A stretch of 64,000 nt of DNA, taken from Limimaricola sp. G21655-S1. Lineage in GTDB: Bacteria > Pseudomonadota > Alphaproteobacteria > Rhodobacterales > Rhodobacteraceae. The notes under the pieces are model-generated. The model made no database searches and was not told where the DNA came from. It was given only the letters and a program-made list of their open reading frames with translations. Position 1 is the stretch's first letter. Every line of letters starts with the position of its first letter. The DNA is taken from the NCBI RefSeq assembly GCF_027213785.1, contig NZ_JAPWGO010000001.1, forward strand, positions 418,732 through 482,731, written 5' to 3'. Positions 9,755-20,280 of the stretch are shown one piece after another. The translations under genes and the position numbers were made by a program.

Positions 9755-10408
9755 TCACACGATCTTCTGGCCGGTAGAGGCCCAGTCCTTGAGGAAGGCG
9801 TCGAGGCCCTTGTCGGTCAGCACGTGGTTGGCCATGGCCTTGATCACGGCGGCCGGCGCGGTGGCGACGTCGGCGCCGATCTTGGCGGCCTCGGACATGT
9901 GGTTGGCGTTGCGGATCGAGGCGGCGAGGATCTGCGTCTCGAAGCCGTAATTGTCGTAGATCTGCCGGATGTCGGCGATCAGCTCCATGCCGTCGAGGTT
10001 GAGATCGTCGAGCCGGCCGATGAAGGGCGAGATGAAGGTTGCGCCGGCCTTGGCCGCCAGTAGCGCCTGGTTGGCCGAGAAGCACAGCGTGACATTGACC
10101 ATCCGGCCTTCGTCGGTGAGCGTCTTGCAGGCCTTGAGGCCGTCCCAGGTCAGCGGCACCTTGATCGCGATGTTGTCGGCGATCTTGGCCAGCTCGCGGC
10201 CCTCGGCGATCATGCCCTCGGCGTCGAGCGCCACGGTCTCGGCCGAGACCGGGCCGTCGACGATCGAGCAGATCTCCTTGGTCACTTCCTTGATGTCGCG
10301 GCCCGACTTCATGATCAGCGACGGGTTGGTGGTGACGCCGTCGATCATGCCCAGCTCGTTGAGTTCGCGGATCTGGTCGATCTCGGCGGTATCGACGAAG
10401 AACTTCAT
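9755..10408 (-). CDS. fsa: Fructose-6-phosphate aldolase/transaldolase-like
   Basis: A 217-residue TIM-barrel enzyme of the short transaldolase/FSA family. Motifs are FFVDTA at 3-8, GVTTNPSL at 24-31 and [11 protein letters not shown] with the Schiff-base lysine K83. [25 protein letters not shown] follows in the middle of the barrel. In many alphaproteobacteria this short form is annotated as probable transaldolase and serves the pentose phosphate pathway; F6P aldolase activity cannot be excluded. The start at 10408 fits the family N-terminus exactly. It is divergent from priA. Confidence 0.9.
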   Translation of the reverse strand: MKFFVDTAEIDQIRELNELGMIDGVTTNPSLIMKSGRDIKEVTKEICSIVDGPVSAETVALDAEGMIAEGRELAKIADNIAIKVPLTWDGLKACKTLTDEGRMVNVTLCFSANQALLAAKAGATFISPFIGRLDDLNLDGMELIADIRQIYDNYGFETQILAASIRNANHMSEAAKIGADVATAPAAVIKAMANHVLTDKGLDAFLKDWASTGQKIV

Positions 10409-10525
10409 GGGGTCTCTCCCTGTCAGATGGTGCGCGCCCACGCGCGCTCCCTTGGTGTCGCACGCCCCCGCGCGGGGCGGCTTCGGCCCCGGTCTAGCAA
10501 GTGACGCAGCGGTGGAACAGCGCCT

Positions 10526-10539
10526 TTCCCATATGGGAA
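10526..10539. promoter_or_regulatory. Perfect 14-bp palindrome between fsa and priA
   Basis: TTCCCATATGGGAA is a perfect 14-bp palindrome in the 235-bp divergent promoter region. Its symmetry suggests a dimeric regulator site, but I do not recognise the regulator, and it may be chance. Confidence 0.35.
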
Positions 10540-10643
10540 GCACGCGCCGCGCGCGAAACCCCGCGACATGCCGCTCCCTTGAAGCGGCCGGGCGCGCGGC
10601 GCATGTTGACGGCTCCTTCCCGCCCGAGGATTCCGACCGGCCC

Positions 10644-12836
10644 ATGACATCCCCCCGTTTCGAGGAAGGCGCGCTGATCGGTGTGCTGACGACGCAGCCG
10701 CTAGACCGGGTGCTCGATTACCGCGCGCCCCGCGGCGGCTGCGCGGCGGGCGACCATGTCGAGGTGCCGTTCGGGCCGCGCAAGGTCACCGGCGTGGTCT
10801 GGGGGCAGGGCGCGGGGGATTACGATCCCGCCAAGGTCAAATCCGCGATCCGGGTGCTCGACCTGCCGCCGATGCGCGCGCCGATGCGCGAGTTCCTGGG
10901 CCGGGTCGCGGATTACACGCTCACCCCGATGCCGGCGATGCTGCGGCTCGCCACCCGCGCGCCGGGCCTCACCGACCCGCCGGGGATGCGCAAGATCTAC
11001 CGTCGCGGTCATGGCCAGCCCGCGCGGATGACGCCGGCGCGTGCCCGGGTGCTCGATCTGCTCGAAGAGTATGACGGGCTTGGCTTCATGCTGGGCGAGC
11101 TGGCTGATCTTGCGGGCGTCGGCTCTTCGGTGGTCAAGGGGCTGGTGGCCTCGGGTGCCGTGGCCGAGGAGGAGGCGCCGCGCGACGTGCCCTATCCGCC
11201 GCTCGATCCGGACATGGCGGGCAAGGCGCTCACGACCGATCAGGAGCTGGCGGCGGCACGGCTGTGCGAGGGGATCGCGGCCGGGCGCTACGGCACGACG
11301 CTGCTCAAGGGGGTGACCGGTTCGGGCAAGACCGAGGTCTATCTCGAGGCGGTCGCCGCCTGCCTCAAGGCCGGGCGGCAGGCGCTGGTGCTGTTGCCGG
11401 AAATCGCGCTGACGGCCGAGTTCCTGACCCGGGTCGAGGCGCGGTTCGGCGCGAAGCCCGCCGAGTGGCATTCCGGCGTCACCACGACCGAGCGGCGGCG
11501 CTGCTGGAAGATGGTGGCCGAGAACGGCGCGCAGCTGGTGGTCGGGGCGCGCTCGGCGCTGTTCCTGCCGTTCCACGATCTCGGCCTCATCGTCGTCGAC
11601 GAGGAGCATGACACCTCCTACAAGCAGGAGGACGGGGTTCTCTACAACGCGCGCGACATGGCGGTGCTGCGCGCCTCTCTGGAAAAGGCGCAGGTGGTGC
11701 TGGCCTCGGCCACGCCCTCGCTCGAGAGCTGGGTCAACGTGCAGCAGGGCAAGTATGCCCGGCTTGATCTCGAAAGCCGCTATGGCCCCGCCGTGATGCC
11801 CGAGATGCGCGCCATCGACATGCGCACCGAAGAGGTGCCCTCGGGCTCTTGGATCTCCCCCGCTCTCAAGGGCGCGGTGATGCAGCGGCTGGAGCGCGGC
11901 GAGCAGTCATTGCTGTTCCTCAACCGCCGTGGCTACGCGCCGCTGACGCTGTGCCGCGCCTGCGGCCACCAGATCGGCTGCAAGCATTGCGACGCGCGGA
12001 TGGTCGAGCACCGGTTTCTCAAGCGGCTGATGTGCCACCAATGCGGCGAGACCGCGCCGATGCCCGAGACCTGCCCGAACTGCGAGGTGGCGGGCAAGCT
12101 CGCCGCCGTGGGGCCGGGGGTGGAGCGGATCACCGAGGAAGCGCAGGCGCTGTTTCCCAACGCGCGGGTGACGGTGCTGTCGTCGGATTTGTTCGGCTCG
12201 GCCCGGGCGCTCAAGGCGCGGATTCTCGAGATCGCCGAGGGCGCGGCGGACATCGTCGTGGGCACCCAGCTGGTCGCCAAGGGTCACAATTTTCCCAAGC
12301 TGACGCTGGTCGGCGTGATCGACAGCGATCTCGGACTGCAGGGCTCGGATCTGCGCGCCGCCGAGCGGACCTTCCAGCTGATGCGGCAGGTCGCGGGCCG
12401 GGCCGGGCGCGCCGAGGCGCGGGGCACCGCGCTCTTGCAGAGCTTCCAGCCCGAGCACCCGGTGATCCGCGCGATTCTCTCGGGCGACGAGGAGGGGTTC
12501 TGGGCCGCCGAGGCCGCCGCGCGGCGGGCGGCGGGCGTGCCGCCCTATGGCCGCATGGCGGGCATCGTGATTTCGTCGCCCGACATGCAGCAGGCCTTCG
12601 ATCTCGGCAACCGGCTGGCGCGGCTCGACGCGCCGCTGCGCCGGATCGGCGCGCAGCTCTTCGGGCCTGCGCCTGCGCCGATCGCCCGGGTGCGGGGACG
12701 CCACCGGGTCCGGCTTCTGGTCAAGGCCGAGAAGACCGCGCCGTTGCAGTCGGCGCTGGCGGAATGGGCGGCGCAGGTGCGGGTCCCCGCCAATGCGCGG
12801 CTCGCCATCGACATCGATCCGCAGAGCTTTCTCTAG
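10644..12836 (+). CDS. priA: Primosomal protein N' (PriA helicase)
   Basis: A 730-residue superfamily 2 3'-5' DNA helicase that reloads the replisome at stalled forks. The N-terminal DNA-binding domain comes first. The Walker A motif GVTGSGKT is at about 223-230, then a DEEH Walker B ([11 protein letters not shown]). Two zinc-binding cysteine clusters follow ([13 protein letters not shown] and [17 protein letters not shown]), then the C-terminal helicase motifs with QVAGRAGR. The start at 10644 (MTSPRFEEG) matches the family N-terminus; the frame is open about 225 codons further upstream, but that stretch runs antisense through fsa. Full length and intact. Confidence 0.97.
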   Translation: MTSPRFEEGALIGVLTTQPLDRVLDYRAPRGGCAAGDHVEVPFGPRKVTGVVWGQGAGDYDPAKVKSAIRVLDLPPMRAPMREFLGRVADYTLTPMPAMLRLATRAPGLTDPPGMRKIYRRGHGQPARMTPARARVLDLLEEYDGLGFMLGELADLAGVGSSVVKGLVASGAVAEEEAPRDVPYPPLDPDMAGKALTTDQELAAARLCEGIAAGRYGTTLLKGVTGSGKTEVYLEAVAACLKAGRQALVLLPEIALTAEFLTRVEARFGAKPAEWHSGVTTTERRRCWKMVAENGAQLVVGARSALFLPFHDLGLIVVDEEHDTSYKQEDGVLYNARDMAVLRASLEKAQVVLASATPSLESWVNVQQGKYARLDLESRYGPAVMPEMRAIDMRTEEVPSGSWISPALKGAVMQRLERGEQSLLFLNRRGYAPLTLCRACGHQIGCKHCDARMVEHRFLKRLMCHQCGETAPMPETCPNCEVAGKLAAVGPGVERITEEAQALFPNARVTVLSSDLFGSARALKARILEIAEGAADIVVGTQLVAKGHNFPKLTLVGVIDSDLGLQGSDLRAAERTFQLMRQVAGRAGRAEARGTALLQSFQPEHPVIRAILSGDEEGFWAAEAAARRAAGVPPYGRMAGIVISSPDMQQAFDLGNRLARLDAPLRRIGAQLFGPAPAPIARVRGRHRVRLLVKAEKTAPLQSALAEWAAQVRVPANARLAIDIDPQSFL

Positions 12837-12902
12837 GCTCTTGCCCCGCGCGGTGCGGCCCGCGAAGCTGCGGGCGGGAGGACCGGCAGGGAGGTTTGGG
12901 CC

Positions 12903-13487
12903 ATGAGCGATCCGCGCATCGAGGAGTTCTTTGCCCGCGAGGGGCGCTGGCGGGCCGAGCTGTCGGCGCTGCGCGGGCTGCTCCTCGAAGCCGAGGGCAT
13001 CGAGGAGGTCTGGAAATGGCGCCAGCCCTGCTACTGCTGCGCGGGCGGCAACACGGCCATGGTCGCCGGGCTGGCCGACCGCTGCGTGCTGTCCTTCTTC
13101 AAGGGCGTGCTGGTCGAGGACCCGGAGGGGCTGCTGGTGCCGCCGGGACCCAATTCGCGCTCGGCGCGCTATGTGGTGTTCCGCGGGCTCGACGAGATCC
13201 GCGCGCATGAGCCGGCGCTGCGCGCGCTGATCGCCCGCGCGGTCGAGATCGACCGGGCCGGGCGGCGGGTGGCCTTCGCGCAGGACGATGTCGAGCTATG
13301 CGCCGAGTTCGAGGAGGCGCTCGCCGCCGATCCGGACCTCTCGGCCGCATTCGAGGCGCTGACGCCGGGGCGGCAGCGTGGCTACGCGATCCATGTCGCG
13401 GGCGCGAAGAAACCCGAGACCCGCTTTGCCCGGATCGCCAAGCACGCGCCGCGCATCCTCGCGGGCAGGGGGATGCACGACCGCTAG
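12903..13487 (+). CDS. YdeI/OmdA-like protein with DUF1801 domain
   Basis: A 194-residue cytoplasmic protein. The N-terminal half (EFFAREGRWRAELSALRGLLLEAEGIEE, then KWRQPCYCC) matches the DUF1801/YjbR-like fold. The C-terminal half (FEEALAADPDLSAAFEALTPGRQRGYAIHVAGAKKPETRFARI) matches the OmdA (bacteriocin-protection/OmpD-associated) domain. This pairing is common in YdeI-type proteins. No enzymatic role is established. A GGGAGG site precedes the ATG. It stands alone between priA and the cupin gene. Confidence 0.75.
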   Translation: MSDPRIEEFFAREGRWRAELSALRGLLLEAEGIEEVWKWRQPCYCCAGGNTAMVAGLADRCVLSFFKGVLVEDPEGLLVPPGPNSRSARYVVFRGLDEIRAHEPALRALIARAVEIDRAGRRVAFAQDDVELCAEFEEALAADPDLSAAFEALTPGRQRGYAIHVAGAKKPETRFARIAKHAPRILAGRGMHDR

Positions 13488-13607
13488 GCTGCTTTTGGCC
13501 CAGCCGTTCCGGATCGATCGGAAGCGACGCCGCCATGTCGCGCATGGACCGGCGCACCGATCCCGATTCGGCGCAGCCTCGCCACAGGAGCCGGTGGGAG
13601 ATGCGCC

Positions 13608-14033
13608 ATGGAACTGCCCGGGATCGCGGAATGGGAGGGCGCGCCGGTGGCGCGCGGCTTTTCGGTCGAGGCGTCGAGCGTGGCGCTCGAGGGCGGCACC
13701 GACCCGGCCTTCGGCACGGTGCGCTGGCGCACGCTGGTCTCGGCCGACCGCACGCCGTCCTCCGGCATGACGCTGGGCCTCGCCGAGTTCGGCCCCCTGG
13801 GCACGCTTGAGCCGCACCGCCATGGCCCGGCGGAGTTCTATCTCGGGCTCGAAGGGGCGGGCATCGTGACCATCGACGATGCGGCGCATCCGATCGGGCC
13901 GGGAATCGCCGTCTTCATCCCGCCCGAGGCCGAGCATGGCGTGGTGGCGGGCCCGGAGGGGCTGCGCTTCGCCTACGGGTTTCCGACCGCGCGATTTTCC
14001 GAGGTCGATTACAGATTCTCGCCCCGCGGTTGA
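13608..14033 (+). CDS. Cupin-domain protein
   Basis: A 141-residue single-domain cupin. The two metal-binding motifs are visible around residues 66-80 (EPHRHGPAEFYLGLEG, with HxH and a downstream E) and near residue 108 (PPEAEHGVV). Such proteins bind small molecules or catalyse isomerisation or oxygenation using a bound metal; the substrate cannot be inferred. GGGAG lies 7 nt before the ATG. The following MFS gene starts 44 nt downstream, so a shared transcript is possible. Confidence 0.75.
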   Translation: MELPGIAEWEGAPVARGFSVEASSVALEGGTDPAFGTVRWRTLVSADRTPSSGMTLGLAEFGPLGTLEPHRHGPAEFYLGLEGAGIVTIDDAAHPIGPGIAVFIPPEAEHGVVAGPEGLRFAYGFPTARFSEVDYRFSPRG

Positions 14034-14077
14034 CGGAACGTCTCGCCAAGCGGGGCGGCAGCCCCTAATGCTTGCGC

Positions 14078-15316
14078 ATGACACGCATTCCGATGCCGCT
14101 TGCCGAGGCCCGGACCCTGCCGCCGTGGCGCAGGCCGGTGACGCTCCTGTTCCTGATGGCGATGGCCATGCCGGTGGCCTTCGCCACATGGTCGGCACTG
14201 CTCAACAACTTCGTCATCGAGGCGGCGGGCTTCGACGGCTCCGACATCGGCTGGCTGCACACGGTGCGCGAGGTTCCGGGCTTTTTCGCCATCGGGGTCA
14301 TCGCGATCCTGCTCTTCATGCGCGAGCAGAGCCTGGCGCTGGTTTCGCTGGGGCTCCTCGGGGTGGCCACCGCGCTCACCGCCCAGTTCCCCTCGATGGG
14401 CGGCATCCTGACGATCACCATGCTGTCCTCGATCGGCTTTCACTACTTCGAGACGGTGAACCAGTCGCTGCAGCTGCAATGGCTGCCCAAGGAGCGGGCG
14501 CCGCAGATGCTGGGCTGGATCGTTTCCGCCGGGGCCGGGGCGACGCTGGTGGCCTATCTGGCGATCGTGCTGACATGGGAAAGCCTCGGGCTGTCCTATG
14601 ACTTTGTCTACATGGTCTCGGGTGGCTTCACCGCCGCCGTGGCTCTGTATTGCTGGATCGCCTTCCCGGCGTTCCGCGAGCCGCATCCGCAAAGCAAGAG
14701 CTTCGTACTGCGCCGCCGCTACTGGCTCTACTACGCGCTGCAGTTCATGTCGGGCGCGCGGCGGCAGATCTTCGTCGTCTTCGCGGGCTTCATGATGGTC
14801 GAGAAGTTCGGCTACGACGTGCACGAGGTGACGGCGCTGTTCCTGATCACGCTCCTGACCAACATCTTCGGCGCGCCGCTGATCGGCCGCGCCGTCGCGC
14901 GTTGGGGCGAAAAGCGCGGGCTGATGGTCGAATATGCCGGTCTGACGTTCGTGTTCCTCGCCTATGGCGGGCTCTACTGGTTCAGCTGGGGCGTCGCGGT
15001 CGCCGCCGCGCTCTACGTGATCGACAACGTGTTCTTCGCGTTGGCGCTCGCCCTCAAAACCTATTTCCAGAAGATCGCCGATCCGGGCGACATCGCCCCC
15101 ACCGCCGCCGTGGCCTTCACCATCAACCACATCGCCGCCGTGTTCCTGCCCGCGAGCCTGGGCTACCTGTGGCTGGTCGCGCCCGACGCGGTCTTCGTGC
15201 TGGCCGCCGCGATGGCCGGGCTGTCCTTCGCGCTGGCGCTGATGATCCCGCGCCATCCCGCGCCCGGCCACGAGACCGTGTTCGCGGGGCGCGCGCTTCC
15301 CCTGGCGGCCGAGTAG
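14078..15316 (+). CDS. MFS transporter
   Basis: A 412-residue membrane protein with about twelve hydrophobic segments in two six-helix halves, split by a charged loop near residues 205-220 ([17 protein letters not shown]). The loop [14 protein letters not shown] resembles the MFS motif A. I used the ATG at 14078; a TTG two codons upstream and an ATG five codons downstream are alternatives. Substrate unknown. Some homologues are annotated only as 'MFS transporter' and I see no residue pattern that narrows it. Confidence 0.85.
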   Translation: MTRIPMPLAEARTLPPWRRPVTLLFLMAMAMPVAFATWSALLNNFVIEAAGFDGSDIGWLHTVREVPGFFAIGVIAILLFMREQSLALVSLGLLGVATALTAQFPSMGGILTITMLSSIGFHYFETVNQSLQLQWLPKERAPQMLGWIVSAGAGATLVAYLAIVLTWESLGLSYDFVYMVSGGFTAAVALYCWIAFPAFREPHPQSKSFVLRRRYWLYYALQFMSGARRQIFVVFAGFMMVEKFGYDVHEVTALFLITLLTNIFGAPLIGRAVARWGEKRGLMVEYAGLTFVFLAYGGLYWFSWGVAVAAALYVIDNVFFALALALKTYFQKIADPGDIAPTAAVAFTINHIAAVFLPASLGYLWLVAPDAVFVLAAAMAGLSFALALMIPRHPAPGHETVFAGRALPLAAE

Positions 15317-15372
15317 AACTCGGGGCGAAGCATGCCTATATGCCGGGCAAGCCACCAGACGAGGAGAACGCG

Positions 15373-16023
15373 ATGTTCGGCCTGAGTTCGACCAAGACCG
15401 AGATGGTCACCCCCAAGAACGCGCTGCCGGGCCGTCCGCAGCCGATCCCCACCGCCACCACCCATTCCGTGCTGGGCACGCCGCTCGACCCCGAGGCCCC
15501 CGAGGGGATGGAGGTCGCGATGTTCGGCATGGGCTGTTTCTGGGGCGTCGAGCGGATCTTCTGGAAACTGCCGGGCGTGCATTCGACCATGGTGGGCTAT
15601 GCGGGTGGCTACACGCCGAACCCCACCTACGAGGAGGTCTGCACCGGACGCACCGGCCACAACGAGGTGGTGCGGGTGATCTACGACCCCGCCCAGACCA
15701 GCTACGAGGACCTGCTGCGCGTGTTCTGGGAGAACCACGACCCGACCCAGGGAATGCGGCAGGGCAACGACCGGGGCACCCAGTACCGCTCGGGCATCTA
15801 CGCCTTCGACGAGCAGCAGAAGCGCGCCGCCGAGGCCTCGCGCGAGGCGTTCTCGCCGCGGCTGACCGGGGCGGGCTACGGCGCGATCACCACCGAGATC
15901 GTCGATGCCCCGGCCTTCTACATGGCCGAGGACTACCACCAGCAATATCTCGACAAGAACCCGAACGGCTATTGCGGGATCGGCGGCACCGGCGTGACCT
16001 GCCCGATCGGCGTCGGGGTCTGA
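15373..16023 (+). CDS. msrA: Peptide-methionine (S)-S-oxide reductase MsrA
   Basis: A 216-residue enzyme that reduces the S-epimer of methionine sulfoxide in oxidised proteins. The active-site block [11 protein letters not shown] gives the nucleophilic Cys55. The family motifs [22 protein letters not shown] and [18 protein letters not shown] follow, and a resolving Cys lies in the C-terminal [13 protein letters not shown]. The start at 15373 follows gaggagaacgcg. A N-terminal extension of about 45 residues before the core is usual in alphaproteobacterial MsrA. Confidence 0.96.
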   Translation: MFGLSSTKTEMVTPKNALPGRPQPIPTATTHSVLGTPLDPEAPEGMEVAMFGMGCFWGVERIFWKLPGVHSTMVGYAGGYTPNPTYEEVCTGRTGHNEVVRVIYDPAQTSYEDLLRVFWENHDPTQGMRQGNDRGTQYRSGIYAFDEQQKRAAEASREAFSPRLTGAGYGAITTEIVDAPAFYMAEDYHQQYLDKNPNGYCGIGGTGVTCPIGVGV

Positions 16024-16050
16024 ACCGCCGGGCGGGGGCGCGCCCCCGCC

Positions 16051-17559
16051 TCAGCCCGCCTGCCGCTCAATCCGCGCGCGCGGCAGGCGCAGCACGATCC
16101 GGCAGCCCTCGGCGCCGACCTCTCGCGAGAACCCCCCGCCCAGCCGTCCCTCGACCATCAGCCTGATCAGCTGGCTGCCGAACCCGGAGCGGTCGCTCTC
16201 GGGAAGCGCGTCGAGCGACGCGGCCCGGCTCTCCCGCCAGTCGATCACCAGCTCCTCGGTCTCTGGGCACATCACGGTCCGGATCGCGAGCCGGCTGCCT
16301 TCGCCGAAGCCGCCGTATTTCAGCGCGTTGGTAGCCAGCTCGTGGAACACCAGCGACAGCGGCATCACGCTTTCGCTGTCCACGAACAGGTCCGGCACCT
16401 CGATGTCACGCGCGCCGTTCTCGGGCAGAAGACCGATTGAATCCCGGATCAGCGCCGCCAGATCCGCACCGGTTTCGGCCTCCTCGATCGCCATGCGATT
16501 GGCCTGTCCCACGGCGGTGACGCGGCCGAGAAACGCCTCGCTCAGCTCCTCGATGCTGGCGGCCTGGCGGGCGCAGCTGCGATAGATCGCCGAGAGGACG
16601 GTCAGGCTGTTGCCGACCCGGTGGATCAGCTCGCGGCGCAGCGTCTCGCGGCGCTCGGCGCCTTCCTTGCGGCGGATCGCGAGGCCGAGATGGCTGCCCA
16701 CCGTCTGCAGCATTCGCAGGAAGGCCGGATCGAGCCGGGATTGCGCGGTGCCGTAGAATTCGAGCACGGCGTGCATTTCGCCGCTATGCAGGATCGGCAG
16801 GGCGATGCCGCGCGTGAGGCCGACCTGCTCGAACACGTCGCGGCGCAGGAAATTCGCATCATCCGGCAAATGCGACTCCACCACCAGCCGGCCCTCGGCC
16901 CAGGCGCGGCCGGGCAACCCGATGCCGGGTGTGAAGCGCTGGGCTTCGGTGGCCTCGCAGATCGGGGCGTAGCACGTGTCACGCAGATGCCAGATGCCCG
17001 AGGGTGCGAGGTGGCGGGCCGCGCCCGCCCCACGCGCGACGAAGAGATGTCCGGCCTCGAGCCCGGCGATCTCGCAGACCTCCTGCAGGCAGTACCGGGT
17101 GAACTCCTCGAAGGAGATCTCTTCCAGCAGTTTCTGGGCGACCCGCAGCAGGATCTCGGCCTCCTGGGCGCGGGCCTCCTGCTCGTGGCGGTGCGCCTCT
17201 TCGGCGGCGAGACTGCGGATGAAGGCATAGAACACCGGCGGCGCATCCGCCTCCTCGACCGGAAGGATCGACAGCTCGACCGGGAACTCGGTCCCCTCGC
17301 GATCGAGCGCGGTGATCCGCACCCGCTGCTCCAGCACCGGCCCCTCGCCGGTGGCAAGGTAATGCGCGAGCCCCTTCGCATGGGCGGCGCGGTATTGCTG
17401 CGGGACGATGAGATCGTCCATCATCGCGCCCATGGCCTCGGCGCGGCTGCGGCCGAACATGGCCTCGGCCGACCCGTTCCAAGCGATGACGCGGCCCTCG
17501 TGATCCATCCCGACCACGGCGTCGAGCGCGCGGTCGAATAGCGCCTCAAGGTGCTGCAT
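16051..17559 (-). CDS. PAS-GAF HWE-family sensor histidine kinase
   Basis: A 502-residue soluble sensor kinase. An N-terminal PAS domain (about 1-115; [22 protein letters not shown]) is followed by a helical linker and a GAF domain (about 145-295). Next comes an HWE/HisKA_2 dimerisation region with phospho-acceptor His at about 313 ([13 protein letters not shown]), then a HATPase with [14 protein letters not shown] kinases often work in alphaproteobacterial light or general-stress signalling. No transmembrane segment and no adjacent response regulator are visible, so its partner lies elsewhere. It converges with msrA (27-bp gap) and is divergent from prmA. Confidence 0.88.
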   Translation of the reverse strand: MQHLEALFDRALDAVVGMDHEGRVIAWNGSAEAMFGRSRAEAMGAMMDDLIVPQQYRAAHAKGLAHYLATGEGPVLEQRVRITALDREGTEFPVELSILPVEEADAPPVFYAFIRSLAAEEAHRHEQEARAQEAEILLRVAQKLLEEISFEEFTRYCLQEVCEIAGLEAGHLFVARGAGAARHLAPSGIWHLRDTCYAPICEATEAQRFTPGIGLPGRAWAEGRLVVESHLPDDANFLRRDVFEQVGLTRGIALPILHSGEMHAVLEFYGTAQSRLDPAFLRMLQTVGSHLGLAIRRKEGAERRETLRRELIHRVGNSLTVLSAIYRSCARQAASIEELSEAFLGRVTAVGQANRMAIEEAETGADLAALIRDSIGLLPENGARDIEVPDLFVDSESVMPLSLVFHELATNALKYGGFGEGSRLAIRTVMCPETEELVIDWRESRAASLDALPESDRSGFGSQLIRLMVEGRLGGGFSREVGAEGCRIVLRLPRARIERQAG

Positions 17560-17759
17560 GGTTTTTGGGCTCCCCTGCTCCCTAGTCGCGATAGAGCCGG
17601 ATTGCGGCGCTGTCGAGGAGACGTCGCGCGGGGCGGGGCCAACCTTAGGTCAGGGCCGGGGCGGGGTGGGCGTTCGGGGCGGGGCCCGGGCAGGGCGATT
17701 GACCAGGGCCATGGCTTGCGCCTATGCCGCGCCCGAGCCCCTTGCCCGGAGTACAGCCG

Positions 17760-18632
17760 ATGCCCGTCTTCACCGCGATCACCCAGCTCGACGACCAGCG
17801 CCGCGGCGAGATACTCTCGGAGGCGCTCGAAGAGTTCGAGCCCACGCCCTACGGCACCGGCGTGTTCGAAATCGAGGATGGCTCGGGCCTGTTCGAGGTC
17901 ACCGCCTATTTCGAGGAGGCCCCCGACGGGGTGGCGCTCGACCTGCTGGCGGCGAGCCACGGCGCGAAGCCGTTCCTGGTGTCGGAAGTGCCCGATCAGG
18001 ACTGGGTCGCCAAGGTGCGCCGCGACCTCTCGCCGGTCGAGGCGGGCCGCTTCTTCGTCCATGGCAGCCACGACGCCGACCGCGTGCCCGAGGGCGCCAT
18101 CCCGCTCTTGATCGAGGCGGCGATGGCTTTCGGCACCGGGCATCACGGCACCACGCTGGGCTGCCTCAAGGCGCTCGACGCGCTGGCTGCCGAGGGCGCA
18201 ACGCCGGCGCGCGTCGCCGATATCGGCTGCGGCACCGCCGTGCTCGCCATGGCGGCGGCGCGGGTCTGGCCCGAGGCGCGGGTGATGGCTTCGGATATCG
18301 ACGCGGTGGCGGTCGAGGTGGCCGAGGCCAACCTCGCGGCGAACGGCATGGCGGGGCAGGTGGAATGCTTGGAAGCGGCGGGGTTCGAGCACGAGGCGCT
18401 CGAGGCGGCGGCACCTTTCGATCTGGTCTTCGCCAACATCCTCAAGGGGCCGCTGGTGGCGCTTGCCCCCGAGATGGCGCAGAAGGTGGCCTCCGGCGGC
18501 CGGGTGATCCTGTCCGGGATCCTCAACGAGCAGGCCGATGCGGTCGAGGCGGTCTATGTCGAGAACGGCTTCGCCCGGGCCGGGCGCGCGAGCCACGGCG
18601 AATGGACCACGCTCGACATGAAGCACGGCTGA
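17760..18632 (+). CDS. prmA: Ribosomal protein L11 methyltransferase
   Basis: A 290-residue SAM-dependent methyltransferase that trimethylates ribosomal protein L11. The N-terminal substrate-recognition domain is followed by the catalytic domain. Motifs are AFGTGHHGTTLGCL, the SAM-binding VADIGCGTAVLAMAAAR and the NPPY-like FANILKGPL. I chose the ATG at 17760 over the in-frame ATG at 17724 because GGAG lies about 8 nt upstream and homology begins at MPVFTAI. It is transcribed away from the HWE kinase. Confidence 0.94.
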   Translation: MPVFTAITQLDDQRRGEILSEALEEFEPTPYGTGVFEIEDGSGLFEVTAYFEEAPDGVALDLLAASHGAKPFLVSEVPDQDWVAKVRRDLSPVEAGRFFVHGSHDADRVPEGAIPLLIEAAMAFGTGHHGTTLGCLKALDALAAEGATPARVADIGCGTAVLAMAAARVWPEARVMASDIDAVAVEVAEANLAANGMAGQVECLEAAGFEHEALEAAAPFDLVFANILKGPLVALAPEMAQKVASGGRVILSGILNEQADAVEAVYVENGFARAGRASHGEWTTLDMKHG

Positions 18633-18700
18633 GCCGAACCATGTCGCCGCGATGGCGTCGCGCCGCATTCCCGCCGGAAATTGGCGTCGCTGCCATAATC

Positions 18701-18717
18701 TTGCCATGATCTGGCAA
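18701..18717. promoter_or_regulatory. Inverted repeat TTGCCA-N5-TGGCAA
   Basis: A 17-bp site with perfect 6-bp arms, 48 bp before the small membrane protein gene and 68 bp after prmA. A second partial TGCCAT half-site lies at 18691-18696. It could be an operator. A short GAGGTG/CACCTC hairpin follows at 18733-18748. Confidence 0.35.
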
Positions 18718-18764
18718 TAGTCCTGACAAGGTGAGGTGGGGGCACCTCGCCAGGACTGCTTGCC

Positions 18765-19115
18765 ATGTATCGTGTTTCGCCGAGCTTCGAAGCCCGTCTC
18801 AACCGGATCGAGTTTCGCAATCGCCGCCTGTCGAGAGGCGTCGAGCATTACGTGCTCGATGACGGTCTCATCGTCGCCATGCCGCGGCGTCGCCCCGGCA
18901 CGGCCCTCGCCTTCCTGATCGTGTTGCTTCTGCCCTTGGTGACCGCTCTCGGCGCCAAGAGCTTCCTGCTTGCCCGCTTCGATGCCGTCGCGCTTGAGGA
19001 ACTGCTGTCGCGCTTCGAAGCGATGGGCGAGACGGGCAAGGCGCTGCTCTGGCTGATGCAGCCGGAGCCGCTGACCGCAGCGCTGTCACAGCTGTTGACG
19101 GGACTCCTCGGCTGA
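18765..19115 (+). CDS. Small single-pass membrane protein, unknown function
   Basis: A 116-residue protein with a basic N-terminus (about 45 residues, many Arg), one strong transmembrane helix at about 46-66 (ALAFLIVLLLPLVTALGAKSFLLA), then an amphipathic C-terminal region. I do not recognise a named family. Codon use and GC match neighbours. A CAGGA sequence lies about 9 nt before the ATG, and an inverted-repeat operator candidate precedes it. The predicted orientation is N-in with the C-terminal half periplasmic. It converges with prs, with a 19-bp gap. Confidence 0.65.
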   Translation: MYRVSPSFEARLNRIEFRNRRLSRGVEHYVLDDGLIVAMPRRRPGTALAFLIVLLLPLVTALGAKSFLLARFDAVALEELLSRFEAMGETGKALLWLMQPEPLTAALSQLLTGLLG

Positions 19116-19134
19116 GGGCCCCGCCCTGCGGCGC

Positions 19135-20154
19135 TCAGTCCGCCGCGTACATGCCTTCGTAGATCGGCGTCAGGGTCTCGTGCTCGAACAGCGACGAGAC
19201 GCTGGTGCCGTTCCAGATGTTGAGGATCGCCTGGGCGAACATCGGCGCGGTCGGCACGATGCGGATGTTCGGGGCGCTGCGCACCGCCTCGGTCGGCTCG
19301 ATCGAGTCGGTGATCACCAGCGACTTCATCACGGATTTCTCGATCCGACTCACCGCCGGGCCCGACAGCACGCCGTGGGTGATGTAGCTGTGCACCTCGG
19401 TGGCGCCGGCCTCCATCAGCGTCTCGGCCGCCTTGCACAGCGTGCCGGCGGTGTCGCAGATGTCGTCGACGATGATGCAGGCCTTGCCCGAGACGTCGCC
19501 GATCACGGTCATCTCGGCCACTTCGCCGGCCTTTTCGCGGCGCTTGTCGACGATCGCCAGCGGTGCGCCGATGCGCTTGGCCAGCTCGCGGGCGCGGGCG
19601 ACGCCGCCGACATCGGGCGAAACCACCATGACCTCGTCGCGCCGGCCCTTGAAGTGATGCGCGACGTCGAGCGCGAAGATCGGCGCGGCGTAGAGGTTGT
19701 CGACGGGGATGTCGAAGAAGCCCTGGATCTGGGCCGCGTGCAGGTCCATGGTCAGCACCCGCTCGATCCCGGCCTCGGCGATCAGGTTGGCGACGAGCTT
19801 GGCCGAGATCGGCGTGCGCGCCTTGGCGCGGCGGTCCTGACGGGCATAGCCGAAATAGGGAATCACGGCGGTGATCCGCGCCGCCGAGGAGCGCCGCAGC
19901 GCGTCGGCCATGATCAGCAGTTCCATCAGGTTGTCGTTGGCCGGGTTCGAGGTCGGCTGGATGATGAACATGTCCTCGCCGCGGACGTTCTCGTAGACCT
20001 CGACGAAGATCTCCTGGTCGTTGAACCGCTCGATCCTTGCGTCGACGAGACCGACATTCATGCCCCGGTGCATCGACATGCGGCGTGCGACCGCCTGGGC
20101 GAGGGGTTTGTTGGCGTTACCGGCGATCAGCTTCGGCTCGTTCAGGGTGGGCAT
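19135..20154 (-). CDS. prs: Ribose-phosphate pyrophosphokinase
   Basis: A 339-residue enzyme that makes PRPP from ribose 5-phosphate and ATP for nucleotide, His and Trp synthesis. Visible motifs: [27 protein letters not shown] (substrate loop), [10 protein letters not shown] (ATP loop), [15 protein letters not shown] and the PRPP-binding [17 protein letters not shown] precedes the ATG at 20154; an in-frame ATG 20 codons upstream lacks homology. It is a monocistronic housekeeping gene. Confidence 0.96.
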   Translation of the reverse strand: MPTLNEPKLIAGNANKPLAQAVARRMSMHRGMNVGLVDARIERFNDQEIFVEVYENVRGEDMFIIQPTSNPANDNLMELLIMADALRRSSAARITAVIPYFGYARQDRRAKARTPISAKLVANLIAEAGIERVLTMDLHAAQIQGFFDIPVDNLYAAPIFALDVAHHFKGRRDEVMVVSPDVGGVARARELAKRIGAPLAIVDKRREKAGEVAEMTVIGDVSGKACIIVDDICDTAGTLCKAAETLMEAGATEVHSYITHGVLSGPAVSRIEKSVMKSLVITDSIEPTEAVRSAPNIRIVPTAPMFAQAILNIWNGTSVSSLFEHETLTPIYEGMYAAD

Positions 20155-20280
20155 CAAGCGGCATCCTTGGCAGGCTTGGGCAGCCCCGCAGCGGGGCGGC
20201 GGACAGATTGACACCGCCTAGCACAGCCCTAGCATGGCGCAAACCTGCCCGATGGGCGGTAACGCCCGGGGAGGGGCTCG

